From positions 21,860 to 85,859 of the forward strand of contig NZ_CAKLPY010000007.1 in NCBI RefSeq assembly GCF_923079645.1: 64,000 nucleotides of DNA, read 5' to 3'. The DNA comes from Emticicia aquatica. GTDB lineage: Bacteria > Bacteroidota > Bacteroidia > Cytophagales > Spirosomataceae. The translations under genes and the position numbers were made by a program. Below the pieces are notes generated by a model. The model saw only the letters and a list, made by a program, of their open reading frames with translations, had not been told where the DNA came from and made no database searches. The number at the start of each line of letters is the position of its first letter. Positions within the stretch are counted from its first letter, which is position 1. Of this stretch, positions 24,481-34,300 are shown piece by piece.

Positions 24481-24909
24481 CTATACTGCCATCACTTCTT
24501 CCTCCAATTGCTTTCTCAATTGCTCCATAATCGTCTTTAAGGCTACTTCTTTATTCTTTTTGGCATCATTTACCATTTCCTGTATATCAGCGGGTATCGT
24601 GAAATATTTTTCAGCCCAAAGATGAATTTCGAATATTATAGGGAGTAAATCTATCCCTTTGTGCGTCAGTCTATATAATATTTTTGCTTTACTATCTGGG
24701 TGTTCTCGCTTTTCAATGATACCATTTTCCTCCAGAGCCAGTAATCTGGACGCTAATATATTCGTGGCAATTTTTTCGTCTGATTTTAAAAAATCTCCGT
24801 AGGTAGACTTCTGATAGAAAATTAAGTCTCTGATAATTAACAAAGACCATTTGTCCCCAAATATTTCAAGACTATTACTAATTGGGCATTCTGACCTTTT
24901 TTTAGACAT
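24481..24909 (-). CDS. HxlR-family winged-helix regulator
   Basis: A 142-residue protein. The HxlR fold shows as CPISNSLEIFGDKWSLLIIRDLIF, the recognition region IATNILASRLLALEENGIIEKRE and the wing LYRLTHKGIDLLPII. A Cys at residue 8 is placed as in the redox-sensing members (YodB, HypR, QorR), which respond to quinones or electrophiles. It is divergent from an SDR/hydrolase/MDR oxidoreductase run. A palindrome overlaps the predicted start of each of the two promoters, so it probably represses itself and that operon. The sensing of quinones or aldehydes is inferred from the Cys and the enzyme types. Confidence 0.9.
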   Translation of the reverse strand: MSKKRSECPISNSLEIFGDKWSLLIIRDLIFYQKSTYGDFLKSDEKIATNILASRLLALEENGIIEKREHPDSKAKILYRLTHKGIDLLPIIFEIHLWAEKYFTIPADIQEMVNDAKKNKEVALKTIMEQLRKQLEEEVMAV

Positions 24910-24970
24910 TTTGTGAATAATAATTTAAAAATAATCAATAATTATCCTTACATAAGTAATGTTTTTGACT

Positions 24971-24987
24971 GCTTGCAATATGCAAGC
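24971..24987. promoter_or_regulatory. Predicted HxlR operator, regulator side
   Basis: GCTTGCA-ATA-TGCAAGC is a perfect 7-3-7 inverted repeat. It overlaps the end of the hxlR -7 box and covers the expected transcription start of that gene. Confidence 0.65.
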
Positions 24988-25017
24988 AAATGTAGGTGTA
25001 GAATTTTAAAAATCAAA
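24987..25017 (-). promoter_or_regulatory. Promoter of the HxlR gene
   Basis: On the minus strand TTTG (25017-25014), a 19-bp spacer and TACATTTG (24994-24987) match the Bacteroidetes consensus exactly. The start would fall near 24981, inside the operator. Confidence 0.6.
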
Positions 25018-25114
25018 AAAAACATAAAGAATTCTAATTATCTGGTATTTCAGATCCTGTTTGACTTCAAAATCTGACCCCACAAAATAAATTTTAAAAA
25101 ATAAATTAAAAATA

Positions 25115-25131
25115 ACTTGCAAAATAAAAGT
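25115..25131. promoter_or_regulatory. Degenerate HxlR operator half-site over the -33 element
   Basis: ACTTGCA-AAA-TAAAAGT keeps the left arm of the operator exactly and part of the right arm. It is 35 bp from the full site at 25150 and covers the TTG of the operon promoter. Confidence 0.35.
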
Positions 25132-25148
25132 AAATAAATTTACATTTG
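25117..25148 (+). promoter_or_regulatory. Promoter of the SDR-hydrolase-glycosidase-MDR operon
   Basis: TTG (25117-25119), a 21-bp spacer and TACATTTG (25141-25148). The -7 box is identical to that of the divergent regulator gene. The start is expected near 25155, within the operator at 25150-25166. Confidence 0.6.
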
Positions 25149-25149
25149 C

Positions 25150-25166
25150 ACTTGCAAAATGCAAGT
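25150..25166. promoter_or_regulatory. Predicted HxlR operator, operon side
   Basis: ACTTGCA-AAA-TGCAAGT is a perfect 7-3-7 inverted repeat of the same design as the site at 24971. It lies directly after the -7 box, where a bound repressor would block initiation. Confidence 0.65.
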
Positions 25167-25199
25167 AATTTTTATAACATATTTAAAGAATAAATAGAA

Positions 25200-26000
25200 A
25201 TGAGTAAGAATATTTTAGTAACAGGTGCTTCTTCAGGTTTTGGTTTAATAGTAGCGAACGAGCTTCATGGAAAGGGTTACAATGTAATCGGCACAAGTCG
25301 CAACCCTGAAAAAATACAATCGACAGTACCCTTCAAAATGATAGCACTCGACCTTGACTCAGAGCAATCCATAAACACTTTACCTGATAGACTTTTCAAA
25401 GAAATAGACCAGTTGGATATACTTATTAATAATGCAGGCTTTTTGGTAAATGGCATTGCCGAAGAAATTCCTATTGAGCTGGGCAGAAAACAATTGGAAA
25501 CTAATTTTTGGGGAACAATCAAGGTAACAAACGCAATTTTGCCTCATTTTAGAAAACAGAAATCAGGCAAAATAATTACAGTAGGTTCAATTGTTGGGCT
25601 TGTGGCATTTCCGAGTACCGCTTACTATGCTGCTTCAAAACATGCTTTGGAAGGATATTTTAAAGCATTACGCTACGAATTAAATGAGTTCAATATCCGT
25701 GTAGCCATGATTGAACCTTCTTCTTTTAAAACAAATATTTTAGATAATTCTTCTTCGCCTATCGCTAAAATTGAAGCGTATAATTCATTAAGAAATAAAA
25801 TTGAAAAATTCACTAACGACTTAGTAGTTAAAGCCGAAGACCCAGCAATGGTTGCTGCAAAAATGCTTAAAGTGGTCGAAGCAGACAAACCTAATTTCAG
25901 AAACATTGTTGGTAAGGGAACTTCAGTGTTAATTAATTTACAACATTTTGCCTATGGGTTTTTAGAAAAAACTATTCTTAAACAAGTCAATAGAGCTTAA
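25200..26000 (+). CDS. Short-chain dehydrogenase/reductase
   Basis: A 266-residue classical SDR. It has the cofactor motif TGASSGFG at residues 8-15, LINNAG, a catalytic Ser in VGSIVGL and YxxxK in YYAASKHALEGY (about residue 142). Arg-containing GTSRNPEKI after the second strand suggests NADP(H). The substrate is not determined. It is first in the HxlR-controlled run, with the hydrolase ATG one base after its stop. Similar SDRs act on ketones or aldehydes. Confidence 0.92.
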   Translation: MSKNILVTGASSGFGLIVANELHGKGYNVIGTSRNPEKIQSTVPFKMIALDLDSEQSINTLPDRLFKEIDQLDILINNAGFLVNGIAEEIPIELGRKQLETNFWGTIKVTNAILPHFRKQKSGKIITVGSIVGLVAFPSTAYYAASKHALEGYFKALRYELNEFNIRVAMIEPSSFKTNILDNSSSPIAKIEAYNSLRNKIEKFTNDLVVKAEDPAMVAAKMLKVVEADKPNFRNIVGKGTSVLINLQHFAYGFLEKTILKQVNRA

Positions 26001-26001
26001 A

Positions 26002-26907
26002 ATGAGAAATAAATTTCTTTTAACGATTTTGATAATTCTAAAAATGACAACATCAAATGCACAAAGTGATAACTATTCTTACGCAACAGTTCCTACTCAA
26101 TTTGTAGAAGCTAACGGACTAAAATTCGCTTACCGTTCTTATGGTAAAGAAGGCGATATACCAGTTATTTATTTTAATCACTTAACGGCAAATCTCGATA
26201 ATTGCGACCCAAGAATTATGGACGCAATTGCAGCACAACGCCATATTATTTCCTTTGATTATCGGGGCGTAGGTGCTACTACAGGCGAGCAGGGAACAAG
26301 CATTGCCGATATGGCAAAAGATGCTATTGCTTTTATTCATGCTTTGGATTACAAACAAGTAGATATTCTGGCTTTTTCTATGGGTGGCTTTATTACTCAG
26401 GAATTACTTTTAGTTGAACCAACTTTGGCTCGTAAAATTATACTTACTGGCACAGGTCCAAGAGGCGGTCAAGGAGTTAGTGATGTGGTTGGCACGACTT
26501 ACAAGGATATTTTCAAAAGCCTTCTTACATTCAGAGATGCTAAATTTTATTTATTCTTTACGCAAAATAAAGTGGGGAAAGATGCCGCCCGTGCTTTTCT
26601 GAATCGTTTAAAAGAAAGAACAGAAAACCGTGATACGAAGGTAAAATTAAGTGTCTTGAAAAAACAGCTCAAAGCCATTGAAACTTGGGGACATGATGCA
26701 CCAGCCGATTTGGGTGTTTTCAAACATCCAGTTTTGGTAGCCAATGGTGATAACGACAGAATGGTGCCTACACAGCTTTCGTTTGATTTAGCAAAGCGTT
26801 TTCCGAATGCTGAACCAGTACTAATTTACCCGAATTCTGGGCATGGTGGTATTTTTCAATATCACGAAGAATTTCTTAAAAAAGCGTTACTATTTCTTAC
26901 AAAATAA
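26002..26907 (+). CDS. Alpha/beta hydrolase, probably exported
   Basis: A 301-residue protein whose N-terminus (MRNKFLLTILIILKMTTSNAQ) looks like a signal peptide, then an alpha/beta-hydrolase fold. The nucleophile elbow is AFSMGGF (Ala in place of the first Gly of GxSxG), the acid is in VLVANGDNDRMV and the His in YPNSGHGG. The oxyanion region is YFNHLTANLDNCDP. It resembles small hydrolases of the haloperoxidase/esterase group. It is tightly coupled to the SDR gene (1-base gap). Confidence 0.88.
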   Translation: MRNKFLLTILIILKMTTSNAQSDNYSYATVPTQFVEANGLKFAYRSYGKEGDIPVIYFNHLTANLDNCDPRIMDAIAAQRHIISFDYRGVGATTGEQGTSIADMAKDAIAFIHALDYKQVDILAFSMGGFITQELLLVEPTLARKIILTGTGPRGGQGVSDVVGTTYKDIFKSLLTFRDAKFYLFFTQNKVGKDAARAFLNRLKERTENRDTKVKLSVLKKQLKAIETWGHDAPADLGVFKHPVLVANGDNDRMVPTQLSFDLAKRFPNAEPVLIYPNSGHGGIFQYHEEFLKKALLFLTK

Positions 26908-26986
26908 AAAAATAATAAATTTATCAATAACGAACTTACACCAACACTTGCTAATACAGGGAATTGAGAAACAAAACCTACAACCC

Positions 26987-27175
26987 ATGAAAACAGAAGC
27001 AATGGAACATGACAATGATAAAAATGAAATGAAAAAAAACTTTAGTAGTGATGCAATTAAAAATCTTTCTGGTAGAATTGCCACCTATTGTACCGCAATT
27101 GATACTTACGAAATTCATGAAACCATCATTTTGTACAGAGGGGCAAAAAAATCAAATAAAGTACAAAGTTTTTAA
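26987..27175 (+). CDS. Small hypothetical ORF in the HxlR operon (uncertain)
   Basis: A 62-codon frame from an ATG, between the hydrolase and glycosidase genes. Composition is polar (MKTEAMEHDNDKNEMKKN..., then IATYCTAIDTYEIHET). No family is recognised and no membrane span is seen. The 300-bp gap it fills would otherwise be empty. It could be a short real gene or a remnant of a larger one; I cannot tell. Confidence 0.3.
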   Translation: MKTEAMEHDNDKNEMKKNFSSDAIKNLSGRIATYCTAIDTYEIHETIILYRGAKKSNKVQSF

Positions 27176-27215
27176 CCGATATTTCTCACTCTCAAACAAT
27201 TATAAAGAACGTTTT

Positions 27216-28724
27216 ATGAAATACACAAATATAGCATTACTATTGATTATGGCATTTTTTAATGTAAATGCTTTTGCACAAAATACTCCTCAAAACAACA
27301 TTAATTTGAAGGAAATGAGGTTTATCGGAAAGGTAGATGAGCGATTTCAATCATTCAATGTGGAAATGTGTGAGGTGATTGGAGGCGATTTTTGGATTCC
27401 TTACCCATTGATTGATTCTGTCAGAAAAACTTCTAATAAAAAAGGGATTGATGCACTGAAATGGAAAATTGAGCCCATCAATCTTTATGAAAAAAAGTTG
27501 CGTAATCTTGCTGCTGGTTTAGGTCCAACTTACGTAAGAGTGAGTGGCACTTGGGCAAATGCCGTCTATTTTCAAAATAATGATGAAGCAAAATTAAGTA
27601 GTCCACCAAAAGGATTTAAGAATATTTTGACTCGCCAACAATGGAAAGGGGTAGTAGATTTTTGTAAAGCTGTGGATGGGAAATTGGTTAGCTCATTCCC
27701 GATAAGCAATGGCATGAGAGATGAAAATGGTAAATATCAACCAACACAAGTAAAGGCTATTTTAGATTATACCCAATCAATTGGTGGTGAAATTTCGGCC
27801 GCTGAATTTTTCAATGAGCCATCGCATGCCTCGCATGGTGATGCTCCAAAAGGATATAATGGGAATGATTTTGCAAAAGAGTTTGATGTTTTTAAAAGTT
27901 TTGTTTCAAAATCTGCACCTTATATGAAAATTATTGGGCCAGGCTCTACGGGCGAAAGTATTTTGCCATCAGGATTAGATATCTCCATTGATAAACTACT
28001 TTCACCAGCACCAAAACCCAATTTTGAAGTATTTACTTATCATTATTATGGTACAGTTTCAAAACGTTGCGGAGGAGGGCAAACGCCTGAAAAAGCATTA
28101 ACATTCGAATGGTTAAGCAGGACCGAAAAGGGTTTGGAATTCTACCAAAATGCAAGAGACAAATATATGCCAAATGCACCAATATGGCTCACTGAAACCG
28201 CCGAATCAGCTTGTGGAGGAAATCCGTTGGCAGCGACTTATATTGATAGTTTTCGCTATTTGGAACAACTTGGCAGACTGGCAAAAAAGGGTGTACAAGT
28301 TGTAATGCACAACACGCTTGCAAGAAGCGAATATGGCTTATTAGAACATGATACCCATAACCCAAGGCCTAATTATTGGGCAGCTTTTCTTTGGAATAAA
28401 TTTATGGGAAATCAAGTTTTTGAGGCAGGAAGTTTGGAAGCTGGTGTCGATATTTTTGTACATAATTTAAAAAATAAATCGAAAGGAAAAACTGTATTGA
28501 TTTTGAACACCAATAATAAATCAACCACTATAAATATTCCGTCAAATGCGAAGCAATATTTGCTGACAGCAGATGAATTATTAACCAAAAAAGTGAGCTT
28601 AAATGGTAAAATGCTACAAATGAAAGCCAATGATGAATTACCAGAGATAAATGGCATCAATATAAAAAAAGGAATTGTACAATTACCTGCTCAAAGTATT
28701 ATGTTTTTGACATTTAGTAAATAA
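27216..28724 (+). CDS. GH79-like (heparanase/beta-glucuronidase type) glycoside hydrolase, secreted
   Basis: A 502-residue protein from the ATG that opens signal peptide MKYTNIALLLIMAFFNVNAFAQ; the frame extends upstream without signal logic. A TIM-barrel core shows PTYVRVSGTWANAVYF, then acid/base Glu in SAAEFFNEPSHAS and nucleophile Glu in PIWLTETAESACGG, followed by a C-terminal strand domain (KGKTVLILNTNN). This arrangement fits clan A glycosidases, best family 79. The substrate may be glucuronic-acid glycans. It sits in an operon with two oxidoreductases, an unusual mix. Confidence 0.65.
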   Translation: MKYTNIALLLIMAFFNVNAFAQNTPQNNINLKEMRFIGKVDERFQSFNVEMCEVIGGDFWIPYPLIDSVRKTSNKKGIDALKWKIEPINLYEKKLRNLAAGLGPTYVRVSGTWANAVYFQNNDEAKLSSPPKGFKNILTRQQWKGVVDFCKAVDGKLVSSFPISNGMRDENGKYQPTQVKAILDYTQSIGGEISAAEFFNEPSHASHGDAPKGYNGNDFAKEFDVFKSFVSKSAPYMKIIGPGSTGESILPSGLDISIDKLLSPAPKPNFEVFTYHYYGTVSKRCGGGQTPEKALTFEWLSRTEKGLEFYQNARDKYMPNAPIWLTETAESACGGNPLAATYIDSFRYLEQLGRLAKKGVQVVMHNTLARSEYGLLEHDTHNPRPNYWAAFLWNKFMGNQVFEAGSLEAGVDIFVHNLKNKSKGKTVLILNTNNKSTTINIPSNAKQYLLTADELLTKKVSLNGKMLQMKANDELPEINGINIKKGIVQLPAQSIMFLTFSK

Positions 28725-28778
28725 AGCTTTAAGCAAGTAAAATCATTAAATATATTAAATCGATTAATTCAAAGAACA

Positions 28779-29783
28779 ATGAAAGCATTCATAGTAAAAC
28801 GCTACGGCAAAAAAGAAAAGTTACATCTAACAGAAATTGCAGAGCCAGTTATAAATGAAAACGAAGTATTGGTGCAAATATATGCGGCAGGTGTAAACCT
28901 ATTAGACTCTATGATAAAATGGGGTGAATTCAAACTATTTCTTCCCTATAAAACACCACTTACTAATGGCCACGATATGGCAGGTGTAATAACCAAAGTA
29001 GGTTCAAAGGTTAGCAAATATAAAGTGGGTGATGAAGTTTTTTCAAGAGTGTCTGATTATAAAATTGGAACATTTGCAGAATACATTGCCGTGAATGAAA
29101 ATGATTTAGCACTAAAGCCCAAAAATCTTTCTATGGATGAAGCCGCCTCTATTCCTTTAGTTGGTTTAACAGCTTGGCAAGCATTGGTAGAAATTGCAAA
29201 ACTTAAAAAAGGGCAAAAAGTTTTTATTCAAGCGGGTTCGGGTGGAGTAGGTACATTCGCCATTCAGTTGGCAAAACATTTAGGAGCTTATGTAGCTACA
29301 ACTACAAGTACAAAAAATGTAGAATTAGTAAAAGACCTTGGAGCTGATTTAGTAATTGATTACAAAACACAAGACTTCGCTAAACTCTTGAAAAACTACG
29401 ATTTGGTGTTACACAGTAACCGTGAAAAAATAGTTTTAGAGCAATCGCTGGGCATCTTAAAAAAAGGCGGTCAACTTATTTCATTAGTAGGTCCTCCCAC
29501 ACCCGAATTTGCTCAAGAAATTGGCTTGCCTTGGCATTTGAAATTTATCACAAAACTTTTAAGTTCAGGAGCGAAGAAAAAGGCAGAAAAGTTTGGTGTA
29601 AAATTCGTTTTCTTGTTTATGAGAGCAAATGGCAAGCAATTAGGGGAAATAACCAAACTTATTGAATCGGGAATCATAAAACCAGTTATTGATAAAGTAT
29701 TTCCGTTTGAGCATACCAACGAAGCATTGGAGTATGTGGAAATGGGTCGGTCGAGAGGGAAAGTGGTGGTTAAAGTTAAGTAG
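28779..29783 (+). CDS. NADP-dependent MDR-family oxidoreductase (quinone-reductase type)
   Basis: A 334-residue zinc-free medium-chain reductase. N-terminal GroES-like domain (AGVNLLDSMIKWGEF, NGHDMAGVITKVGS), then a Rossmann domain with QAGSGGVGTFAIQLAKHLGA and a C-terminal VVVKVK. No catalytic zinc ligands are seen. It resembles quinone oxidoreductases and enoyl reductases. It ends the HxlR-controlled run and has its own terminator; the quinone-reductase type fits an electrophile-sensing regulator. Confidence 0.9.
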   Translation: MKAFIVKRYGKKEKLHLTEIAEPVINENEVLVQIYAAGVNLLDSMIKWGEFKLFLPYKTPLTNGHDMAGVITKVGSKVSKYKVGDEVFSRVSDYKIGTFAEYIAVNENDLALKPKNLSMDEAASIPLVGLTAWQALVEIAKLKKGQKVFIQAGSGGVGTFAIQLAKHLGAYVATTTSTKNVELVKDLGADLVIDYKTQDFAKLLKNYDLVLHSNREKIVLEQSLGILKKGGQLISLVGPPTPEFAQEIGLPWHLKFITKLLSSGAKKKAEKFGVKFVFLFMRANGKQLGEITKLIESGIIKPVIDKVFPFEHTNEALEYVEMGRSRGKVVVKVK

Positions 29784-29860
29784 TTCATTAGACTTCTTAC
29801 GATAGAAGGTTTGACAAAGTTTTCGTGCCGTTGTCTGTACTGGAACGATGAGGTTAATAT

Positions 29861-29888
29861 AAAAGGAAGCTGCAATGCTTCCTTTTTT
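29861..29888 (+). terminator. Terminator of the HxlR-controlled operon
   Basis: AAAAGGAAGC pairs with GCTTCCTTTT around a short TGCAAT loop, ending in a T run, 78 bases after the MDR stop. Confidence 0.85.
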
Positions 29889-29958
29889 GTTTCTGCACGA
29901 TAGTTTTTCAAACCGTCAAACCAAAAATATATTTGTTCAAAACATTCTTCAAAAACAC

Positions 29959-29992
29959 TTTGTTTTCAATTGAAAAATAATGAGTATTTTCG
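29959..29992 (+). promoter_or_regulatory. Probable promoter of the SH3-NlpC/P60 gene
   Basis: TTTG (29959-29962), a 22-bp spacer and TATTTTCG (29985-29992). The box covers the alternative ATG at 29980, which supports the start at 30013. Confidence 0.35.
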
Positions 29993-30012
29993 CAGAAAAA
30001 AACTCCAAAAAA

Positions 30013-31188
30013 ATGAAAACCAAAGAGCAATTTTTTAAAATATGCTTGATATTTTTTTTACCTTTCACAGTATTTGCCCAAACGCCTAAACAAGTAGTTG
30101 CACCGACAAATCCTAAGCCAACGGTCTATTCAATCATTGAGCAAGTTCGTAAAAAATACGCTCCTGATAAGCGAGTTGCTGTTTTTCAAGCTGACCTTGA
30201 CTCTAATCAAATTGTGGGTAAAACAAATTTGCCTTTAGCTAAAAAAGAACTATTAAATCGCTTAAAATCAAGCGGTTATAATTTGACCGATGGTATAAAA
30301 AGCCTTCCTGATTTAGAAGAACTTGATAATAAAACTTTCGCTATTATCAATATTTCGGTGGCAAATATTCGCAGTCAACCAAAAGAATCAGCCGAATTGG
30401 CTTCGCAATCTTTACTTGGAACTGTCGTAAAAGTTTTCGATAAAGACCGTCATTGGTACCTTGTTCAAACACCCGACAATTATATTGGCTGGGTTGATGG
30501 CTCAACTATTACTCGCGTAACCAAAGAGCAAAGTGAACAATATCAAGCAAAAAAATACTTGATGTATAACAAACCTTTTGGGTTTTCCTATGTAAAAGCT
30601 GACGAAAACTCACAGACAATTTCGGACTTAACTTGGGGTGATTTATTAGTCGTAAAAGACACTTTACAAAACTTTTATGAAGTTATTTATCCTGATGAAA
30701 GAAAAGCATTTGTAGCAAAAAATGAAACAATTGCTCATCAGCAGTGGAAAAAAACAGTAGTTCCAAGCGAACAAAATTTGGTAAATGCCGCTTATAAAAT
30801 GCAAGGATTACCTTATTTATGGGGCGGAACTTCATGGAAAGGTGTCGATTGTAGTGGTTTCACAAGAATGGTTTATCAAGCAAACGGAATCTTGCTTCCA
30901 CGTGATGCTTCACAACAAGTTTTTGTTGGTAATGAAGTTGCTTTCGATAGTTTACAAGTAGGCGACTTGCTTTTTTTTGGCGAAAAAGCAACACTCGAAA
31001 AACCAGAAAAAGTTGTTCACGTAGGAATGTGGCTCGGAAACAATGAATTTATCCATTCTTCTGGAATGGTTAGAATCAGTAGTTTTGATAAAACTTCGCC
31101 TCGTTTTGATGCCCACAATGCTGGGCGATATTTGCGAGCAAAAAGAATGTTAGGAGCAGATAAAGGAATTGTTTCTTTGAAGAAATAA
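30013..31188 (+). CDS. C40 NlpC/P60 peptidase with SH3 domains, secreted
   Basis: About 391 residues from the ATG of MKTKEQFFKICLIFFLPFTVFAQ (signal peptide); an in-frame ATG eleven codons earlier overlaps the promoter. SH3-type domains lie at ~100-250 (FAIINISVANIRSQPKESAELASQ, WYLVQTPDNYIGWVDGS). A catalytic NlpC/P60 domain occupies the C-terminal third, with Cys in WKGVDCSGFTRMVY and His in VVHVGMWLG. It cleaves peptidoglycan stem peptides (gamma-D-Glu-diaminopimelate). A second, shorter C40 gene is at 49538. Confidence 0.92.
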   Translation: MKTKEQFFKICLIFFLPFTVFAQTPKQVVAPTNPKPTVYSIIEQVRKKYAPDKRVAVFQADLDSNQIVGKTNLPLAKKELLNRLKSSGYNLTDGIKSLPDLEELDNKTFAIINISVANIRSQPKESAELASQSLLGTVVKVFDKDRHWYLVQTPDNYIGWVDGSTITRVTKEQSEQYQAKKYLMYNKPFGFSYVKADENSQTISDLTWGDLLVVKDTLQNFYEVIYPDERKAFVAKNETIAHQQWKKTVVPSEQNLVNAAYKMQGLPYLWGGTSWKGVDCSGFTRMVYQANGILLPRDASQQVFVGNEVAFDSLQVGDLLFFGEKATLEKPEKVVHVGMWLGNNEFIHSSGMVRISSFDKTSPRFDAHNAGRYLRAKRMLGADKGIVSLKK

Positions 31189-31311
31189 AATAAGATATAC
31201 AATTTTGTCATCAGAAAATATAAACCGATAACTAATTTCTTCCTAGATTAGTTGTCAAATATACGTTTATTGCACCAATCTTTTTCTTATCTATATTCAA
31301 CCAAAATACAA

Positions 31312-34300
31312 ATGAAAAAATCTATCATTTTTTCTCTACTCACCCTTCTCATCGTTTTTGCCTGTAAGCAAACACAAAACACGCTTTCCGACGAGAATTA
31401 TTCAAAACTTTCTGATGATGAGAAACGAAAAGTTGAACACGCCCTCGACGGAATCCAACTTGCTGACCCTGATTTAGAAGTGACTCTCTTCGCATCAGAA
31501 CCGATGATGATGAATCCTACAAATATGGATATTGATGCCAAAGGGAGAGTTTGGATTTGTGAAGGTTATAATTATAGAAATAAACTTAACCCGAAAAATC
31601 CGTACAACAAAAAAGGCGATCGAATTTTGATAATGGAAGATACCAATCAAGATGGAAAAGCTGATAAAAGTACTGTTTTTTATCAAGGTGAAGATATTAA
31701 TGCTGCTCTTGGCATTTCGGTTTTAGGCAATAAAGTAATCGTTTCTTGCAGCCCAAATGTGTTTCTTTTTACTGATGAAAACAACGACGGCAAAGCAGAT
31801 AAAAAAGAAATTATTTTTACTAACTTAAAGGGAGTACAACACGACCACGCTATTCATGCTTTTTCGTTTGGCCCTGATGGAAAACTCTATTTCGATGGTG
31901 GCAATGAAGTACAAACATTGAGCGATAAAAATGGCAAAGAATTAACGGATGATTTAGGACGCCCATTTTCGACTTATAAACAAGGGAAAGTTTTTCGTTG
32001 TGACGTTGATGGTTCAAATGTGGAGATTTTAGCCCATAATTTTCGTAACAATTATGAAGTAGCCGTTGATTCTTATGGCCGTATGTGGCAATCAGACAAT
32101 GACGATGATGGCAATAAAGGCGTGCGTATTAATTACGTGATGGATTATGGCAATTATGGTTTCAAAGATGAAATGACAGGGGCAAGTTGGCAAGAACGTC
32201 GCACCAACTGGGAATCTGAAATTCCGTTGCGTCACTGGCATTTGAATGACCCTGGCGTTGTACCAAATTTACTACAAACTGGGGCTGGTTCGCCAACAGG
32301 TATGATTGTATATGAAGGAAAACTTTTACCAAAAAAATACCAAAATCAAGTTATTCATTGTGATGCAGGCCCAAATATAGTGCGTTCGTATCCAGTAGAA
32401 AAAAATGGTGCGGGTTTCAAAGCAACAATTAATAATATTTTGGATGGCTCAAAACGTGACCAATGGTTTCGTCCTTCAGATGTAACCACCGCTCCAGATG
32501 GTTCGATTTTCATAGCAGATTGGTATGACCCTGGTGTTGGTGGACACGCAATGGGCGATTCAGTTCGAGGACGTATTTACAGAATTGCTCCCAAAGGCGA
32601 AGCATATTCGGTACCAAAGTTTGACTTTGAAACTGCCGAAGGGTGTGTTGAAGCTTTGCAAAATGCCAATTTAGCGGTGCGTTATTTGGCTTGGACAAAA
32701 TTGAATTCTCTTCAAGAAAAAGCAGAAGATGCATTAGTAAAACTTTGGAAATCGGATGATTCAAGAATGCGTGCCAGAGCATTGTGGTTATTAGGTAAAA
32801 TCAAAGGAAAAGAAGCAAAATATATCCAAGAAGCCATCGACGATACAGATGAAGATATTCGTCTTACGGCCATTCGTTTGTCTCGAGAATTACCTGCTGA
32901 TAATTTGCCAATTTTGAAAAAACTCGCCACAGACGCATCAGCACAAATTCGTCGTGAAGTTGCATTTGCCATTCGACATAAAACTTCGCCCGAAGCAGCA
33001 GCAATTTGGACAATACTTGCGAATAATTATGATGGAACTGACCGCTGGTATTTAGAAGCTCTGGGAATTTCGGCAGATAATCAATGGGATGCTTTTTTTG
33101 CTAATTATATAACTCAAGCAGGCGAAAAATGGAAAACAAATGCCGCTGCAAAAGATTTAGTTTGGCGTAGCCGCTCAACCGACAATATCTTTCGTTTGGC
33201 AGAATTGGCAAAATCAGAAAAAGAAAATTTGCGTTATTTCAGAGCTTTTGACTTTCAGAATAATCCTGAAAAAACTAAAGTATTGTTAGGAATGCTCGAC
33301 GGAGGAAATGCTTCAAGTGAAATAATGACACTGGTATTCAAACATTTAGATGTTACAAGTGCGAAACAAGATGCTTTGTTTAAAACCCTTTTACCAAAAG
33401 TTTTGAGCGGAATCAAAAACCCAACTGATTACTTAGATTTGGTAAAACGCTACGAAATGAAAGACCAATCTGACCGTCTTACGGCAATGGCAATGACCGA
33501 TTCTCTTTTGGGAAGTGAAGCTGCTAAGATTCAGGTAAAATTGAATGGTTTAGCTGAGTTTCAAAAACTGACAAAGAATAAAAACGAAGAAATAGTTCGT
33601 AAAGCCATTGGTGTTTTTGGTAGTGTCGATGAAAAACCTGTAACTGATTATTTGATAAGCTTATTTAACAATAAAAACCTCAGCAAAGAAGTTCGAAACC
33701 AAGCTATGTATGGCATGTACGGTTGGAACAGTGAAGAAATTTTATGGGATTTGGTAAAAGCCAATAAAGTTTCGGCAGATGTAATGCCAATTGCAAAAAA
33801 GATTTTAGTTGGTACATGGCACAGTGATATCCGCACGGAAGCAATGAAAATGTTTGGTGCTGAAATGGATAAAGAATTAGGAGATATCAACGAACTGGCC
33901 AAAGGCGTTGGTAATGCACCAAGTGGTCAAAAAGTGTTTAAAACATACTGTGTTGCTTGTCACCAAGTAAAAGGCGAAGGAATAAATTTTGGACCAAACT
34001 TAACCGAAATTGGCAGTAAACTATCAAAAACTGCTCTTTATTCAGCAATTATTAACCCAAGTCAAGGCATTAGCTTTGGTTATGAAGGTTATAAACTCAA
34101 ACTCAAAGACGGCACAGAAGTAGAAGGAATGATTTTGAGTAAAACCGAAAACGATGTAAATATTAAGCAAATTGGAAGCACAAACCCAACAGCTTTCAAA
34201 CGAGCTGATATTGTTTCAATGGTAGAAAATGAAGAATCTTTAATGCCAAAATTCCCGTTACAAAAACAAGAAATTGTTGACTTAGTAACTTATTTACAGA

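Noticed and set aside
26843..27175. 110-codon frame beginning inside the alpha/beta hydrolase gene
   Set aside because: The start overlaps the hydrolase; only the part from ATG 26987 could be a separate gene, and it is listed at low confidence.
24481..29783. Mobile element or genomic island carrying the HxlR operon
   Set aside because: No integrase, transposase, direct repeats or tRNA is visible, and composition is like the rest.
31225..31260. Inverted repeat AACTAAT/ATTAGTT after the NlpC/P60 gene as terminator
   Set aside because: Only 7 bp, AT-only and without a T tail; too weak.
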